Assembly (NCBI GenBank): GCA_900539605.1 | Contig: UQCS01000008.1 | Location: forward strand, 1-56,768 | Direction: 5' to 3' | Source: an uncultured Azospirillum sp. | GTDB lineage: Bacteria > Pseudomonadota > Alphaproteobacteria > RF32 > CAG-239 | Length of the DNA: 56,768 bases | The notes under the pieces: generated by a model | Seen by the model: only the letters and a program-made list of their open reading frames with translations | Told to the model about the DNA's origin: nothing | Databases searched by the model: none | Shown here: positions 25,708-34,972 of the stretch, piece by piece | How positions within the stretch are numbered: position 1 is the first letter of the stretch | Layout of the letters: the number at the start of each line of letters is the position of its first letter | Translations under genes and position numbers: made by a program

Positions 25708-28002
25708 TTAGGATTTGATACATAAAATATAGTAAGTTCCGTCTTTGACTTCCACCCCGTGAGTATCATGTCCAAACCCGGGAAAGCTGCGGTCAAAGCT
25801 TTGCAGGGCCTTAAGATAGCCGAGCAGAGGACCGTCGGCAGGACCGGCGTTTTCACCCGGCATCATCAACGGAATTCCGGGCGGATACGGAACCACGCCG
25901 GTTGCCAGAGTTTTGCCGGCAATTTCATCCAAATTCAGTGAAACCACATTATTATGCACCAGATTTTCGTATGCTTCCACCGGTGTCATATCGGGATGCG
26001 GAAGTACCGAAAACGCCGAAGCAAGCGCTTGGGTGGTTCCCAGTTCTTTCATTGTCGCAAACATCTTGTCGGCCAGATCTTTTAGGCCCATATCCCGGTA
26101 AGTGTCGCCATATTGTTTTACCAGTCCGGGAAGCACGCGGCTCAGCGGCGCATTATCATCATAGTCACTTTTAAACTCAAACAAAGCATTAAGCAAAGTT
26201 CCCCATTTGCCGTTGGTTACCCCGAGCGAGAAAAGGAACAGAATCGTAAAGTCGGTCGTTTTTTCGACAATGATTCCCTTATTATCCAAATAAGCACTGA
26301 CCACTGCCGCCGGCAAACCGTGTTCTTCCAGCTTGCCGTCCGGCCCAACACCCGGTGTCACAATCGAAACCTTGATCGGATCCAACATGCAGAAACCCGG
26401 TTCGACATCGCCGAAACCGTGCCATTCCTCGTTGGGACGCAGCAGCCAGTATTCAGGATCGCTTGCCAGATCTTCTTCCGCAACTTCAAAAAACGGAATT
26501 TTCTTGCCACTGTCCTTGTCAATTGCAAAATCCGGCTGCCAAGCTTTGAAAAACCAATCCTTTTTACCACTGAATTCGGCGTTCAGACGCGCCAGGGTGC
26601 GGCGGAAAGAAACCGCCTCACGGATCGAAACGTCGGTCAGTGCCCGACCGCCCGGGCCATCCATCATCGCCGCGCTGATGTCATTGGAAGCTATAATCGG
26701 ATAGAACGGCGAGGTGGAGGCCTGCATCATAAACGCTTCGTTAAAGCGCTGATGATCAATCGGGTTACGGCCTTCGCGGATATGGATCATCGACGCCTGC
26801 GAGAAAGCCGCCAACAATTTATGTGTGGACTGAGTTGCAAACATGGTCGGTCCCTTCCGGTCATCGTCTTTAGGGTCGCAACACATGGCAAAACGCCCTT
26901 TATACATCGGGTTAAAACGCGCATAGCCATACCACGCTTCATCAAAATGAAGGCGGTCAACGCTCTGCCCGAGCAACTCTTTGACCTTGTTGACATTATA
27001 ACAAAGGCCGTCATAGGTCGAGTTGGTGATAATGGCATGAACTGGCGTGGTATCCATTCCGTCTTTCACCAGCGGGTTATCGGCTATGGCCTGACGCACG
27101 GCATCCGGTGTCATCCGGTCAGGCGTAATCGGACCGATAATGCCATAACGGTTGCGGGTCGGCACCATATAAGTCGGAATAGCGCCCGACATGGTAATGG
27201 CATGCTCAACCGACTTGTGGCAATTGCGGTCGCAAAGGGCAATCTGGTTACGGGTCACACTCGCCATCAACACGACTCGGTTGGAAGTTGAAGTTCCGTT
27301 AGTCACATGATAGGTGCGGTCGGCGCCGAAAACCCGCGCCGTATAGCGTTCGCTTTCGCCGATCGGTCCCGAGTGATCCAGCAAAGAGCCCAAAGCCCCC
27401 ACCGAAATCGAAAGATCGGAACGAAAAATTGGTTCACGGAAAAAGTTGAAAAAGGCACGGCCGGCCGGCGAACGCAAAAAACCCGTGCCTCCGGTATGCC
27501 CCGGCGTATGCCACGAATATTCGTGCACTTTGGAAAAATCCGCCAACGCACTGAACATCGGCGGCAGAATAAACCGGCGGTACCGATCCGCCGCCGCCAA
27601 AATACGGCCTCCGATAAAATCGGGCGTATCTTCCAAAACCCAGATAAAATCGTTAACATTTTCCAAAATCTCGGTCGGAACTTCCGAAGCGTCAGTTCGT
27701 CCTGCCAACAAAAATACAGGCATCTCACGGTTATGCTCACGCAAAACTTTCAGCACGTCGATCGTATTGCGATAATCCTCGTCGTTGCGACGGCTCAACC
27801 GTAACAGCACGCACTGAATTGCCGGATCGGTCGATAAAATGGCCTTGGCGTCGCCGCAGCTTTCGGAAACTTCGACTTTGACGTCTTTGGCTTCCAATTC
27901 GTCCCTAATTCCGCGCACGGTCCGGGCAGCAGCGGTATTATTGTTTATTCCGTCATAAATTATCAGGACTTTTATTCCCAATGGATCGTTATGGTCTTTC
28001 AT
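25708..28002 (-). CDS. adiA: biodegradative arginine decarboxylase
   Basis: This PLP enzyme converts arginine to agmatine and CO2, consuming a cytoplasmic proton. It has 764 residues, like the AdiA/inducible Orn/Lys/Arg decarboxylase family. An N-terminal receiver-like wing (1-130) is followed by the PLP domain with SWHTPGHTGG, DRNCHKSVEHA, FDEAWYG and the PLP lysine (about K395) in ATQSTHKLLAAFSQ. The start is ATG 28002 with AAGGAG; a TTG two codons earlier is too close to it. It lies 16 bases after the antiporter gene, so the two form an operon. Lysine or ornithine specificity cannot be fully excluded from sequence alone, but the pairing favours arginine. Confidence 0.9.
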   Translation of the reverse strand: MKDHNDPLGIKVLIIYDGINNNTAAARTVRGIRDELEAKDVKVEVSESCGDAKAILSTDPAIQCVLLRLSRRNDEDYRNTIDVLKVLREHNREMPVFLLAGRTDASEVPTEILENVNDFIWVLEDTPDFIGGRILAAADRYRRFILPPMFSALADFSKVHEYSWHTPGHTGGTGFLRSPAGRAFFNFFREPIFRSDLSISVGALGSLLDHSGPIGESERYTARVFGADRTYHVTNGTSTSNRVVLMASVTRNQIALCDRNCHKSVEHAITMSGAIPTYMVPTRNRYGIIGPITPDRMTPDAVRQAIADNPLVKDGMDTTPVHAIITNSTYDGLCYNVNKVKELLGQSVDRLHFDEAWYGYARFNPMYKGRFAMCCDPKDDDRKGPTMFATQSTHKLLAAFSQASMIHIREGRNPIDHQRFNEAFMMQASTSPFYPIIASNDISAAMMDGPGGRALTDVSIREAVSFRRTLARLNAEFSGKKDWFFKAWQPDFAIDKDSGKKIPFFEVAEEDLASDPEYWLLRPNEEWHGFGDVEPGFCMLDPIKVSIVTPGVGPDGKLEEHGLPAAVVSAYLDNKGIIVEKTTDFTILFLFSLGVTNGKWGTLLNALFEFKSDYDDNAPLSRVLPGLVKQYGDTYRDMGLKDLADKMFATMKELGTTQALASAFSVLPHPDMTPVEAYENLVHNNVVSLNLDEIAGKTLATGVVPYPPGIPLMMPGENAGPADGPLLGYLKALQSFDRSFPGFGHDTHGVEVKDGTYYILCIKS

Positions 28003-28017
28003 TTTCAATTCTCCTTG

Positions 28018-29499
28018 TTAATTTTGCCAGGCGGGGCTGGAAACCGTAGAAGTGTTGATATAATCGTTAAGCCGCTGCGAGCTGTATTCGCCCAACGAAA
28101 CCCAAAACATGGCAATCAATGCCGCAATCGTAATCGCCAGGGTCATGTAACGTACCCAGACCGGAACACAGCAGCCTCCCGGCTTGATCCCCGTATCCTT
28201 AATTTCCAGTTTGCGATTGACCGAAAGTTCGTAGAAGATAATCGTCGAGATAACAAAAATCAGCGCCCAACGTGTTTGTCCGCTGTCCGAGCCGATCATT
28301 GCCGCCATGCTGTACAAAGCGCCGATCAGACCGACAATCGTATAAAATAATCCCTGACTGTCCGACATTTTCTCATGACCGAGAATCTTGATCGCCACAC
28401 AGGAATAAATATACGGTAACAATGTCATAATAACGGCAATCGAGGCAATTTTGCCAAACTGTTCGGAAGCGGTCGGAGACATCGTTGCCAAAACCTGCAG
28501 CGTCATAATCGCCGCCACGATGGCCAACCCGGCTGCCGGCACGCCGCGCCGGTTGACCCGCGCAAATATGTTGGCAAACAATCCGTCCTTGGCTGCCGCC
28601 TGAGCCGTCTGACCGACCAAAAGCGTCCATCCGGCCAGCGAGCCCAGACAACCGATTGCCGCGCAAATTGCGACTATTTTGCCGGCAGTGCTGCCCAAAG
28701 CAATGCTCACGGCCTCGGAAAACGGAGCCGACGAAGTTATCAGTTCTTTGTTGGGAATAATTCCCATAATTGCCGAAGAACTGAGAACGTAACATACGGC
28801 CGCCAAAAGAACGCCGACCACGGTTGCAATCGGCACATTGCGCGCCGGATTTTTGACGACCGCCGTCGAAACCGAAGCACTTTCGACCCCGATAAAGGCC
28901 CACAGCGTGAAATTCAAAGTCATACCGACGGCAGTAAAGTCACTTTCCCCGGTAACGTTCCAACCTTCCATGTAAGTTTCGCCACTAAACCAAAACCAAC
29001 CCAACAGCGCCACGCCGACAATCGGGAACAAAGCCACGGTTGTCGTAATTCCCTGCATCCGGCCGACCACTTTCGGACCGAGAATGTTGGCGTAAGTAAA
29101 AAACCAGATAACCGAAATTTGTGCCAAAGCCATTACCAACGGATCTTTCAACGAAGGAAAAAACGGAGTCAGATACCCGAGCCCGGCCACGGCCAACCCA
29201 ACATTGCCGATAACGTTTGCCAACCAGTAAACAAGGTTGGTCTGATAACCCATATAATCGCCGAAAGCCTTGCGTGCATAAGCGTAAGGTCCGCCGGCGG
29301 CGGTATTGATCTCGGTTAATTTGGCAAACACCAAACCCAATGCAATGGCGCCCACAACCGTAATCAGCCAGCCGATGATGGCAATACTGCCAATACCGGC
29401 AAGGTTGGCCGGCAACATAAAGACGCCGGAACCCATCATGTTTCCGGCAACCATCAAAATGGCCGGAATTAGTCCGATTTTATTGCTTTCGCTTACCAT
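28018..29499 (-). CDS. adiC: arginine:agmatine antiporter (APC family)
   Basis: This inner-membrane antiporter is expected to import arginine and export agmatine, working with the decarboxylase next to it in extreme acid resistance. It has 493 residues, about 12 hydrophobic helices and the APC motif GNMMGSGVFMLPANLA in helix 1. GGPYAYARKAFGD follows helix 2. An AdiC-like tail of about 45 extra residues follows the last helix. GGGAAG precedes the ATG. The gene order antiporter then decarboxylase, in one transcript, gives the complete cycle. Substrate is inferred from this pairing; related glutamate/GABA or lysine/cadaverine antiporters are alternatives. Confidence 0.87.
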   Translation of the reverse strand: MVSESNKIGLIPAILMVAGNMMGSGVFMLPANLAGIGSIAIIGWLITVVGAIALGLVFAKLTEINTAAGGPYAYARKAFGDYMGYQTNLVYWLANVIGNVGLAVAGLGYLTPFFPSLKDPLVMALAQISVIWFFTYANILGPKVVGRMQGITTTVALFPIVGVALLGWFWFSGETYMEGWNVTGESDFTAVGMTLNFTLWAFIGVESASVSTAVVKNPARNVPIATVVGVLLAAVCYVLSSSAIMGIIPNKELITSSAPFSEAVSIALGSTAGKIVAICAAIGCLGSLAGWTLLVGQTAQAAAKDGLFANIFARVNRRGVPAAGLAIVAAIMTLQVLATMSPTASEQFGKIASIAVIMTLLPYIYSCVAIKILGHEKMSDSQGLFYTIVGLIGALYSMAAMIGSDSGQTRWALIFVISTIIFYELSVNRKLEIKDTGIKPGGCCVPVWVRYMTLAITIAALIAMFWVSLGEYSSQRLNDYINTSTVSSPAWQN

Positions 29500-29678
29500 A
29501 TTTTTCTTCCCGATTAAAAAATTTGTATATTCATCACTCTTAAATAATCGGCTTTTACAAAGTTACAATTCCCTGTACCAGTTTTTTATTTTTCGGATAA
29601 AGCCTTTATAATCAAAGTATTATTTAAAGCAGAACCGCAATGATTATGTTGAAAAAGTAATCTTTTAAGGAGGTTTTT

Positions 29679-30344
29679 ATGAAAACAACATACAAATATG
29701 CCTTTGCCGCCGCGTTGACTGCAGCTTTTTGCCTGACGGGAAACATTTTGCAAAACGGAAACGCAAATGCCGGTGAAGACAACGGAAATTTAAATCTTAC
29801 CACCACCCGCAACCCTAACCGGGTCAATATTAACACAACACAAGGAGAACAAAACATGTCCGAAGATAATTACAACCAAAACAACCGCAATGCCGTTCGT
29901 GACGACAACAACAATAATAACAATAACGCATCGTTTGACAGCAACAACAATAATAACGACAACGGTCAAAACCGCGGCGAAGACAAAAGCGCTTGGGAAA
30001 AAACCAAAGAAGGCGCTGCTTTGATCGGTGATGCCATTGCCGAAAAATCCGGCGATGCCTGGGACGCCACCAAAGAAGGCGCGGCCAAGGTATGGGACAA
30101 GACCAAAGAAGTGAGCGGTAATGCCTGGGAAGCCACTAAAGACGGTGCCGCCAAAGCCGGTAATGTCATTTCCGAAAAGTCAAGTGACGCCTGGGAAGCC
30201 ACTAAAGACGGTGCCGCCAAAGCCGGTGACGCCATTTCCGAAAAGTCGAGTGATGCCTGGGAAGCCACCAAAGACGGTGCCGCCAGAGTAAACAATGCCA
30301 ACCGTGAAAATGTCAGAAATACCAACAACGGAATGTACGAATAA
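29679..30344 (+). CDS. secreted LEA-like repeat protein with Asn-rich region
   Basis: This is a 221-residue protein. A signal peptide spans about 1-31 (ending ANA). Residues about 32-100 are low-complexity and rich in Asn (NNNNNNNASFDSNNNNN). Residues about 104-205 hold repeated amphipathic helices based on KDGAAKAG and AISEKSSDAWEAT. The two-fold 11-residue periodicity is typical of late-embryogenesis-abundant (LEA_4) or apolipoprotein-like helices. The exact period is 22 residues. AAGGAGG precedes the ATG. It is divergent from the antiporter gene, so it may serve acid or desiccation stress in the periplasm. The function is inferred, not shown. Confidence 0.8.
   Translation: MKTTYKYAFAAALTAAFCLTGNILQNGNANAGEDNGNLNLTTTRNPNRVNINTTQGEQNMSEDNYNQNNRNAVRDDNNNNNNNASFDSNNNNNDNGQNRGEDKSAWEKTKEGAALIGDAIAEKSGDAWDATKEGAAKVWDKTKEVSGNAWEATKDGAAKAGNVISEKSSDAWEATKDGAAKAGDAISEKSSDAWEATKDGAARVNNANRENVRNTNNGMYE
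30057..30290 (+). repeat. 66-base tandem repeats inside the LEA-like gene
   Basis: Copies beginning GCCTGGGAAGCC at 30123, 30189 and 30255 are spaced exactly 66 bases apart and are nearly identical over most of their length. A diverged copy begins at 30057. Each encodes 22 residues. The low divergence suggests recent duplication or ongoing gene conversion, so copy number may vary. Confidence 0.88.
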
Positions 30345-30358
30345 ACCGAGACTTCCGC

Positions 30359-30396
30359 CGAACGCTTTCCGGATTCAACGGAAGGCGTTCGCATTT
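30359..30396 (+). terminator. terminator of the LEA-like gene
   Basis: CGAACGCTTTCCG pairs with CGGAAGGCGTTCG (13 pairs, one G-T) around a seven-base loop and is followed by CATTTT. Confidence 0.7.
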
Positions 30397-30450
30397 TAAA
30401 ATTCGGCCGCCGTCATCAGCGACTGCGTTTCTTGGGGCTTATCACAACGG

Positions 30451-30479
30451 TTGCCAAGACGATATAAAAAGTTTATGCT
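30451..30479 (+). promoter_or_regulatory. promoter of the PP2C-like gene
   Basis: TTGCCA, 17 bases, TATGCT. It lies 45 bases before the ATG at 30524, and no other gene intervenes. Confidence 0.5.
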
Positions 30480-30523
30480 TGGAACCGATAGGAACAAAAC
30501 GCTCGCTTCAGACGGAGAACAAA

Positions 30524-31348
30524 ATGAAAATTGTCGAAGAATTCATCAAAGGAAAAAATCAGGATCCACAACTGTGTGAAGACGGCATTTTCAAATCAAA
30601 AGATTTAATTGCCGTGATTGACGGCGCCACCGCCAAGACTCCGATTTTATATGACGGTATGTCATCGGGAAAAGCGGCAATGGAAAAAGTAAAAGAAGCG
30701 CTGCAACAACTGAAGCCATCTCTCGATGTTTATGAAGCCGTCGACTGGATAACGCAATACCTTGCCGATTGGTACCAAAAACGCGGTTGTTATCAACATT
30801 TGAAAGAAGTGCCGGCAGAACGTCCGAGCGCATCGGTTGTCATTTACAACCGTGTCAAAAAAGAAATCTGGCAAATCGGAGACTGCGCGGCAATGATTGA
30901 CAACGTTTGTTTTTATAACCGCAAGCTTATTGACGACATCACGTCTCAAGCCCGCTGTCTGTTTTTGCAAATGCAGTTGGAACTCGGAAAAACGGCGGAA
31001 GAACTGTCTGCTTGCGACAGCGGCCGCGAATTCATTATGCCTTTACTCAAAAACCAAAGCCTTTTGCAAAACAATCCCGGCGGATCCGAATACGCCTGGG
31101 AAGTGTTAGACGGTTTCCCGGTCTTAAAAAAACGGATCAATATCCTTAACGTGTCAAGCGCTCAAAACATTATTCTGGCTTCGGACGGATATCCGAAATT
31201 GTTTCAAACTCTGGAAGAAAGCGAAGCTTATCTGCAAAACGTGCTTGCCGACGATCCCCTCTGTATGAATATTAACAAAGGAACAAAAGGACTGAAAAAA
31301 GGCAACGGCTCTTTTGACGACCGTGCTTACGTCCGAATTGAGCTTTAA
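30524..31348 (+). CDS. PP2C-like serine/threonine phosphatase family protein
   Basis: The protein has 274 residues from ATG 30524, with CGGAG upstream; a 15-codon longer frame lacks a ribosome site. It resembles PPM/PP2C-fold phosphatases. An early VIDGAT gives the metal Asp-Gly. ASVVIYNRVKKEIWQIGDCA is the central beta hairpin of the fold. ILASDGYPK carries a second Asp-Gly, and SFDDRAYV carries the final Asp pair. Several acidic metal ligands are kept, so activity is plausible. There is no signal peptide or membrane helix. It stands alone with its own promoter; the MscS gene follows after 114 bases. Confidence 0.65.
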   Translation: MKIVEEFIKGKNQDPQLCEDGIFKSKDLIAVIDGATAKTPILYDGMSSGKAAMEKVKEALQQLKPSLDVYEAVDWITQYLADWYQKRGCYQHLKEVPAERPSASVVIYNRVKKEIWQIGDCAAMIDNVCFYNRKLIDDITSQARCLFLQMQLELGKTAEELSACDSGREFIMPLLKNQSLLQNNPGGSEYAWEVLDGFPVLKKRINILNVSSAQNIILASDGYPKLFQTLEESEAYLQNVLADDPLCMNINKGTKGLKKGNGSFDDRAYVRIEL

Positions 31349-31462
31349 ACAGTGTCCCACATTTTTTACCCGTCTCCCCTTGGATTATATAACTCATATC
31401 CCCATATCCACATGAAACGATATGAGAAAATGCTGATAAAAATATAATATGGGGACATCCTG

Positions 31463-33877
31463 ATGAAAAAAATTGCCATCCTGCTTTTGCTGTTGTTTCA
31501 GTCGCTGTCGGTTTACGCTCAGGCAACACCGGACACCGCCGCGGCCTTTGATCCTGCCAAAGCCGGCAAACAACTCGACAACATGACCGCCACCCTGAAC
31601 AGCGGCAAAGCCACCCGTGAGCAGACGGCCGCTTTTTTGCAAACGCTGACCCAAACTCAGGAAACTTTGTCTCAGGCACGGCAACAACACACAACCGAAC
31701 TTGATTCGGTACAAAGAAAGCTCAATGCCCTCGGCCCGGCGCCGGAAAAAGACGACAGCGAACCGGCGACAATTTCCCGCCAGCGTAAAGATTTTACCAA
31801 AACCGCCAACGGCCACAAAGCACAAATTGCCCAGATTGATTTGCTGTCTGCCAAAATCGACGACATCAATAATCTGATTCTTAAAGTACGCAATCGGCAG
31901 CTTTTGAACAGCATTCTGGTAAAACAAAGTTCCATTTTTCATCCTCAGCAATTTTGGGAATCGCTTACCAGCTTTGCCGGTTTTTTGTTCGAACTGGTAA
32001 AATCGCCGCTTAATTGGTATCAAAAACTTTCGCCCGAACGTCAAACCACGGTCAAAAACAATATTCTCGCGGTCGTCCTGGCCATGCTGGCGGCGCTGGC
32101 TACCGCTTATTTGCTCAGCCGCTACATTAAACACTGGTTCGGTTACCGCGAAAATATTGAATATCCCGACTATTCGCAAAAAGTCCGGGCAGCCGTGTGG
32201 ATGCTGATTGCCCGCGGCGCCATTCCGGCCGCCGTGATCGGGGCTTTTTTATTTTGGCTCAGAAATAATGATCTGGTCAATACCGACGCTTTCGGACTGT
32301 TACTAAATACGGCAGCTCTTTACGTTCTTTCCTATTATCTGGTCAAAGCGGCGGTTAAGGTTACCTTTACCCCGTTCAACGGCAAATGGCGGATTATTGA
32401 AGTCGGTGACGGCTGCGCCAAATCCATCAGCTTGGCATTGATTGTTTCGGCCGCTGCTATTTGCATTGTTTCTTTCTTTCAAAGCGTGGCCAATCAAATG
32501 GCCTATGACAATTCAATCATTTATTCGTTAAAGATTTTTGCCAACGCGGTCAAAGCCTTTTGTGTGGTGTGGGTAACCCGGACCGCCCTCTATGACAACA
32601 AAACTCTCTCCGACACCGACATCAGCGGCGATACCCCAATAGCCGAATTGAGCACTTCTTCAAAAATCAGCCTCGCCGTCACCTTTGTCATGATCGTCGC
32701 TTTCTCTTTTTCTTTGTTCGGTTATATCCGTCTGTCCGAATATATTATCAACCGTTTTATCATCTCCGCGGTAGCAGTGGGCATTCTCTATATCATTGAC
32801 AAACTGCTGCGCGGCCTGTTTCATCGCATATTGCAGTTTCGGTTCTGGGTATTGACGTTTCGGATCAGCCGACGCACGCTGATCAAGAGCGAATTTTGGT
32901 TCGGACTGTTGTTAAAGCCGATCATGTGGATTGCCGGAATTATTCTCCTGCTGGGTATCTGGGGTGTTTCGGTCGATCTGCTGCTGGCCCGCATCAAGGG
33001 CTTTTTGGTCGGCTTTAACATCGGCGGCATTCATATTTCGATTACCTCCATTTTGCTCGGCATTATCAGCTTTTTTGTTTTGCTGTCGCTTTTCAAAATG
33101 CTTAAAAACAGTTTTCTCAGCGGCAGCCTCAGCAAAATCGAAATGAACGACGGCCTGCGAAATTCGGTCGTTTCGTCAATCGGCTTTTTGGGCTTTATCA
33201 TTTCGGGACTGCTGGCGATTGCGGTCATGGGCGGCAGTCTCAGCAGCATTACCATCATTGCCGGGGCGTTGTCGTTCGGAGTCGGGCTCGGGCTGCAGAA
33301 CATGGTCAGCAACCTGGCGGCAGGTATGACGATTTTGTGGGAACGACCGATTAAAATCGGCGACTGGGTTAATATCGGCGGTCAGGAAGGCATCGTCAAA
33401 AGAATCAATATGCGTTCTACCGAAATCGAAACCTGGGACAAAGCAACCGTCATTGTTCCGAATTCAGACATTCTGTCAAAAAGCCTAATCAACTACACCT
33501 ACGGCAATAAGACCGGCCGCGTAGTCGTCAAGGTCGGCGTCGGGTACGACAGCAATGTTGAACAGGTCAAACAGACGTTGCTTGAAATTGCCTCTTCCAA
33601 CCCTAATGTTCTGGCGACGCCGGCGCCGTCGGTCGTCTTTACCAACCTCGGCGACAGCAGCCTCGATTTTCAGCTCAATTGTTTCACCGCCAACGTATTC
33701 AACCGTTCTTCCATCGGTGACGATCTGCGCGATAAAATTATTAAACGTTTTCGGGAGCTAAATATCAACATCCCTTTTCCGCAACAGACGGTGCATTATG
33801 AAGCCGCGGCACCGGATCAGAACATTGCGGCAGTTCAGGTGCGTTCGGAATCCAAACCCGCCAACGCCGAAAGCTGA
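31463..33877 (+). CDS. MscS-family mechanosensitive channel with DUF3772 periplasmic domain
   Basis: This 804-residue inner-membrane channel protects against hypo-osmotic shock. A signal peptide spans 1-20 (ending VYAQ). A periplasmic helical region of about 20-190, rich in Gln and Lys, corresponds to DUF3772. Many membrane helices follow (about 195-600). The conserved MscS pore helix and vestibule are present: SFGVGLGLQNMVSNLAAG, WERPIKIGDWVNIGG and PNSDILSKSLINYT. A soluble alpha-beta C-terminal domain and a proline-glutamine tail follow. The upstream leader has a CCCCATAT/ATATGGGG inverted repeat (about 31400-31455) that may fold around the start. Confidence 0.9.
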   Translation: MKKIAILLLLLFQSLSVYAQATPDTAAAFDPAKAGKQLDNMTATLNSGKATREQTAAFLQTLTQTQETLSQARQQHTTELDSVQRKLNALGPAPEKDDSEPATISRQRKDFTKTANGHKAQIAQIDLLSAKIDDINNLILKVRNRQLLNSILVKQSSIFHPQQFWESLTSFAGFLFELVKSPLNWYQKLSPERQTTVKNNILAVVLAMLAALATAYLLSRYIKHWFGYRENIEYPDYSQKVRAAVWMLIARGAIPAAVIGAFLFWLRNNDLVNTDAFGLLLNTAALYVLSYYLVKAAVKVTFTPFNGKWRIIEVGDGCAKSISLALIVSAAAICIVSFFQSVANQMAYDNSIIYSLKIFANAVKAFCVVWVTRTALYDNKTLSDTDISGDTPIAELSTSSKISLAVTFVMIVAFSFSLFGYIRLSEYIINRFIISAVAVGILYIIDKLLRGLFHRILQFRFWVLTFRISRRTLIKSEFWFGLLLKPIMWIAGIILLLGIWGVSVDLLLARIKGFLVGFNIGGIHISITSILLGIISFFVLLSLFKMLKNSFLSGSLSKIEMNDGLRNSVVSSIGFLGFIISGLLAIAVMGGSLSSITIIAGALSFGVGLGLQNMVSNLAAGMTILWERPIKIGDWVNIGGQEGIVKRINMRSTEIETWDKATVIVPNSDILSKSLINYTYGNKTGRVVVKVGVGYDSNVEQVKQTLLEIASSNPNVLATPAPSVVFTNLGDSSLDFQLNCFTANVFNRSSIGDDLRDKIIKRFRELNINIPFPQQTVHYEAAAPDQNIAAVQVRSESKPANAES

Positions 33878-33914
33878 AAAAGCATCAGGCCCGGTTTTTT
33901 TCTTCGGCCGCCTT

Positions 33915-34769
33915 TTATTCAGCGCCCGGACAGGGGAAGCTTTCAACCAGAACTTCCGCAATCAGCGAAATCAGATCCTGCGGCTTAACATCCGCCGGCA
34001 AATCACGCAATTTTTCCGCGGCTTTTTCGTTAACGGCTTCCGCCAATTCCAACAGTCGGGCGATTTCTTCATCGTTATAATCCTGATCCTGAGGTTTGGC
34101 CCAACCCCCGATTTCGCAGGCATAACCACCCTGCTTTAATTCATAGCCGAGCCGGCTGAGCAAAACGATATATTGAGTATAATATTCGCTTTCCTGGTCC
34201 AAGATGCCGAGCGGCCACAGCAATATTGTCTTCATAAGGCCTTCTTTGCGGCGGTGAATTTTGGAGAGCGCCACCGAATCATGATATTTTATTTTTTGCC
34301 CCAGTCTGATGACATTTTCCATTCCCGGGCGGCTCAAAAGGGGATGGCTGACATCACATTTATAATAGAATTTAACCCCGATCAGCCCGACAATAAAAAG
34401 CAATAAAACGATCAGCCACATATATTTTTCAAAACGGCGGCGAGCAGCCGATTTTCCGCTTTCTTTTTTCAATTTATCTTTCAGCGCCTTCTCCAGATAA
34501 CCGGCGCTTTCTTTGCCACCGGTTCGACGAACGGCCTCTACATAGCCGGCAACCCGCCTGTCAGCTTCTTCAGGGGTCGGACGATCTTGCAAAACCTGGC
34601 AGATAAAATCGGCAACAAACCGGTCGACCGTTTCGCAACTTTGGTCTATCAGTTCTCCGACTTTGCTTTGTTCCAGCTTAGGATCTTCACGCAACTGTTT
34701 TTGATTGAGAATAACATCAATCCGCTCGGTCAGCCGGATCATTTCTTCCATTTCGTCATCATTTCTCAT
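33915..34769 (-). CDS. hypothetical single-pass membrane protein
   Basis: The protein has 284 residues from ATG 34769 (GGAGAAAGAAA before it); 12 further codons upstream lack a ribosome site. The first ~125 residues are charged and helical (cytoplasmic), with RVDLI-type and TPEEADRRVAGYVEAV segments. One membrane helix lies at about residues 131-152. The rest (about 155-284) is soluble, presumably periplasmic, mixed alpha/beta. I know no family. It is convergent with the MscS gene and divergent from the L,D-transpeptidase gene. Confidence 0.7.
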   Translation of the reverse strand: MRNDDEMEEMIRLTERIDVILNQKQLREDPKLEQSKVGELIDQSCETVDRFVADFICQVLQDRPTPEEADRRVAGYVEAVRRTGGKESAGYLEKALKDKLKKESGKSAARRRFEKYMWLIVLLLFIVGLIGVKFYYKCDVSHPLLSRPGMENVIRLGQKIKYHDSVALSKIHRRKEGLMKTILLWPLGILDQESEYYTQYIVLLSRLGYELKQGGYACEIGGWAKPQDQDYNDEEIARLLELAEAVNEKAAEKLRDLPADVKPQDLISLIAEVLVESFPCPGAE

Positions 34770-34972
34770 TTTCTTTCTCCGTTTTGCAGTCCCTGCCCGC
34801 TGCACTGCGGCCTTTTGTTATCACTAACAATTCGCCTTTAATTAGTCAATATTTTGTTGCGGCAGCTTTATTATAAAAAACAGAACGTTTTAATTAAAAC
34901 AGTATCTTGACTTTTTGGAAAAAAAACTCTTGTATGGAACAAACTGACACAATTGCACCAAAGGGAAAAAAT

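Noticed and set aside
26113..27291. 392-codon plus-strand frame inside the arginine decarboxylase gene
   Set aside because: It lies wholly antisense to adiA, which has all family motifs. The residue composition (many His, Arg, Gln) is typical of a mirror-strand frame.
31400..31455. CCCCATAT/ATATGGGG inverted repeat before the MscS gene as a riboswitch
   Set aside because: It is one long-loop stem with no further conserved structure and no terminator, so I only mention it in the gene entry.
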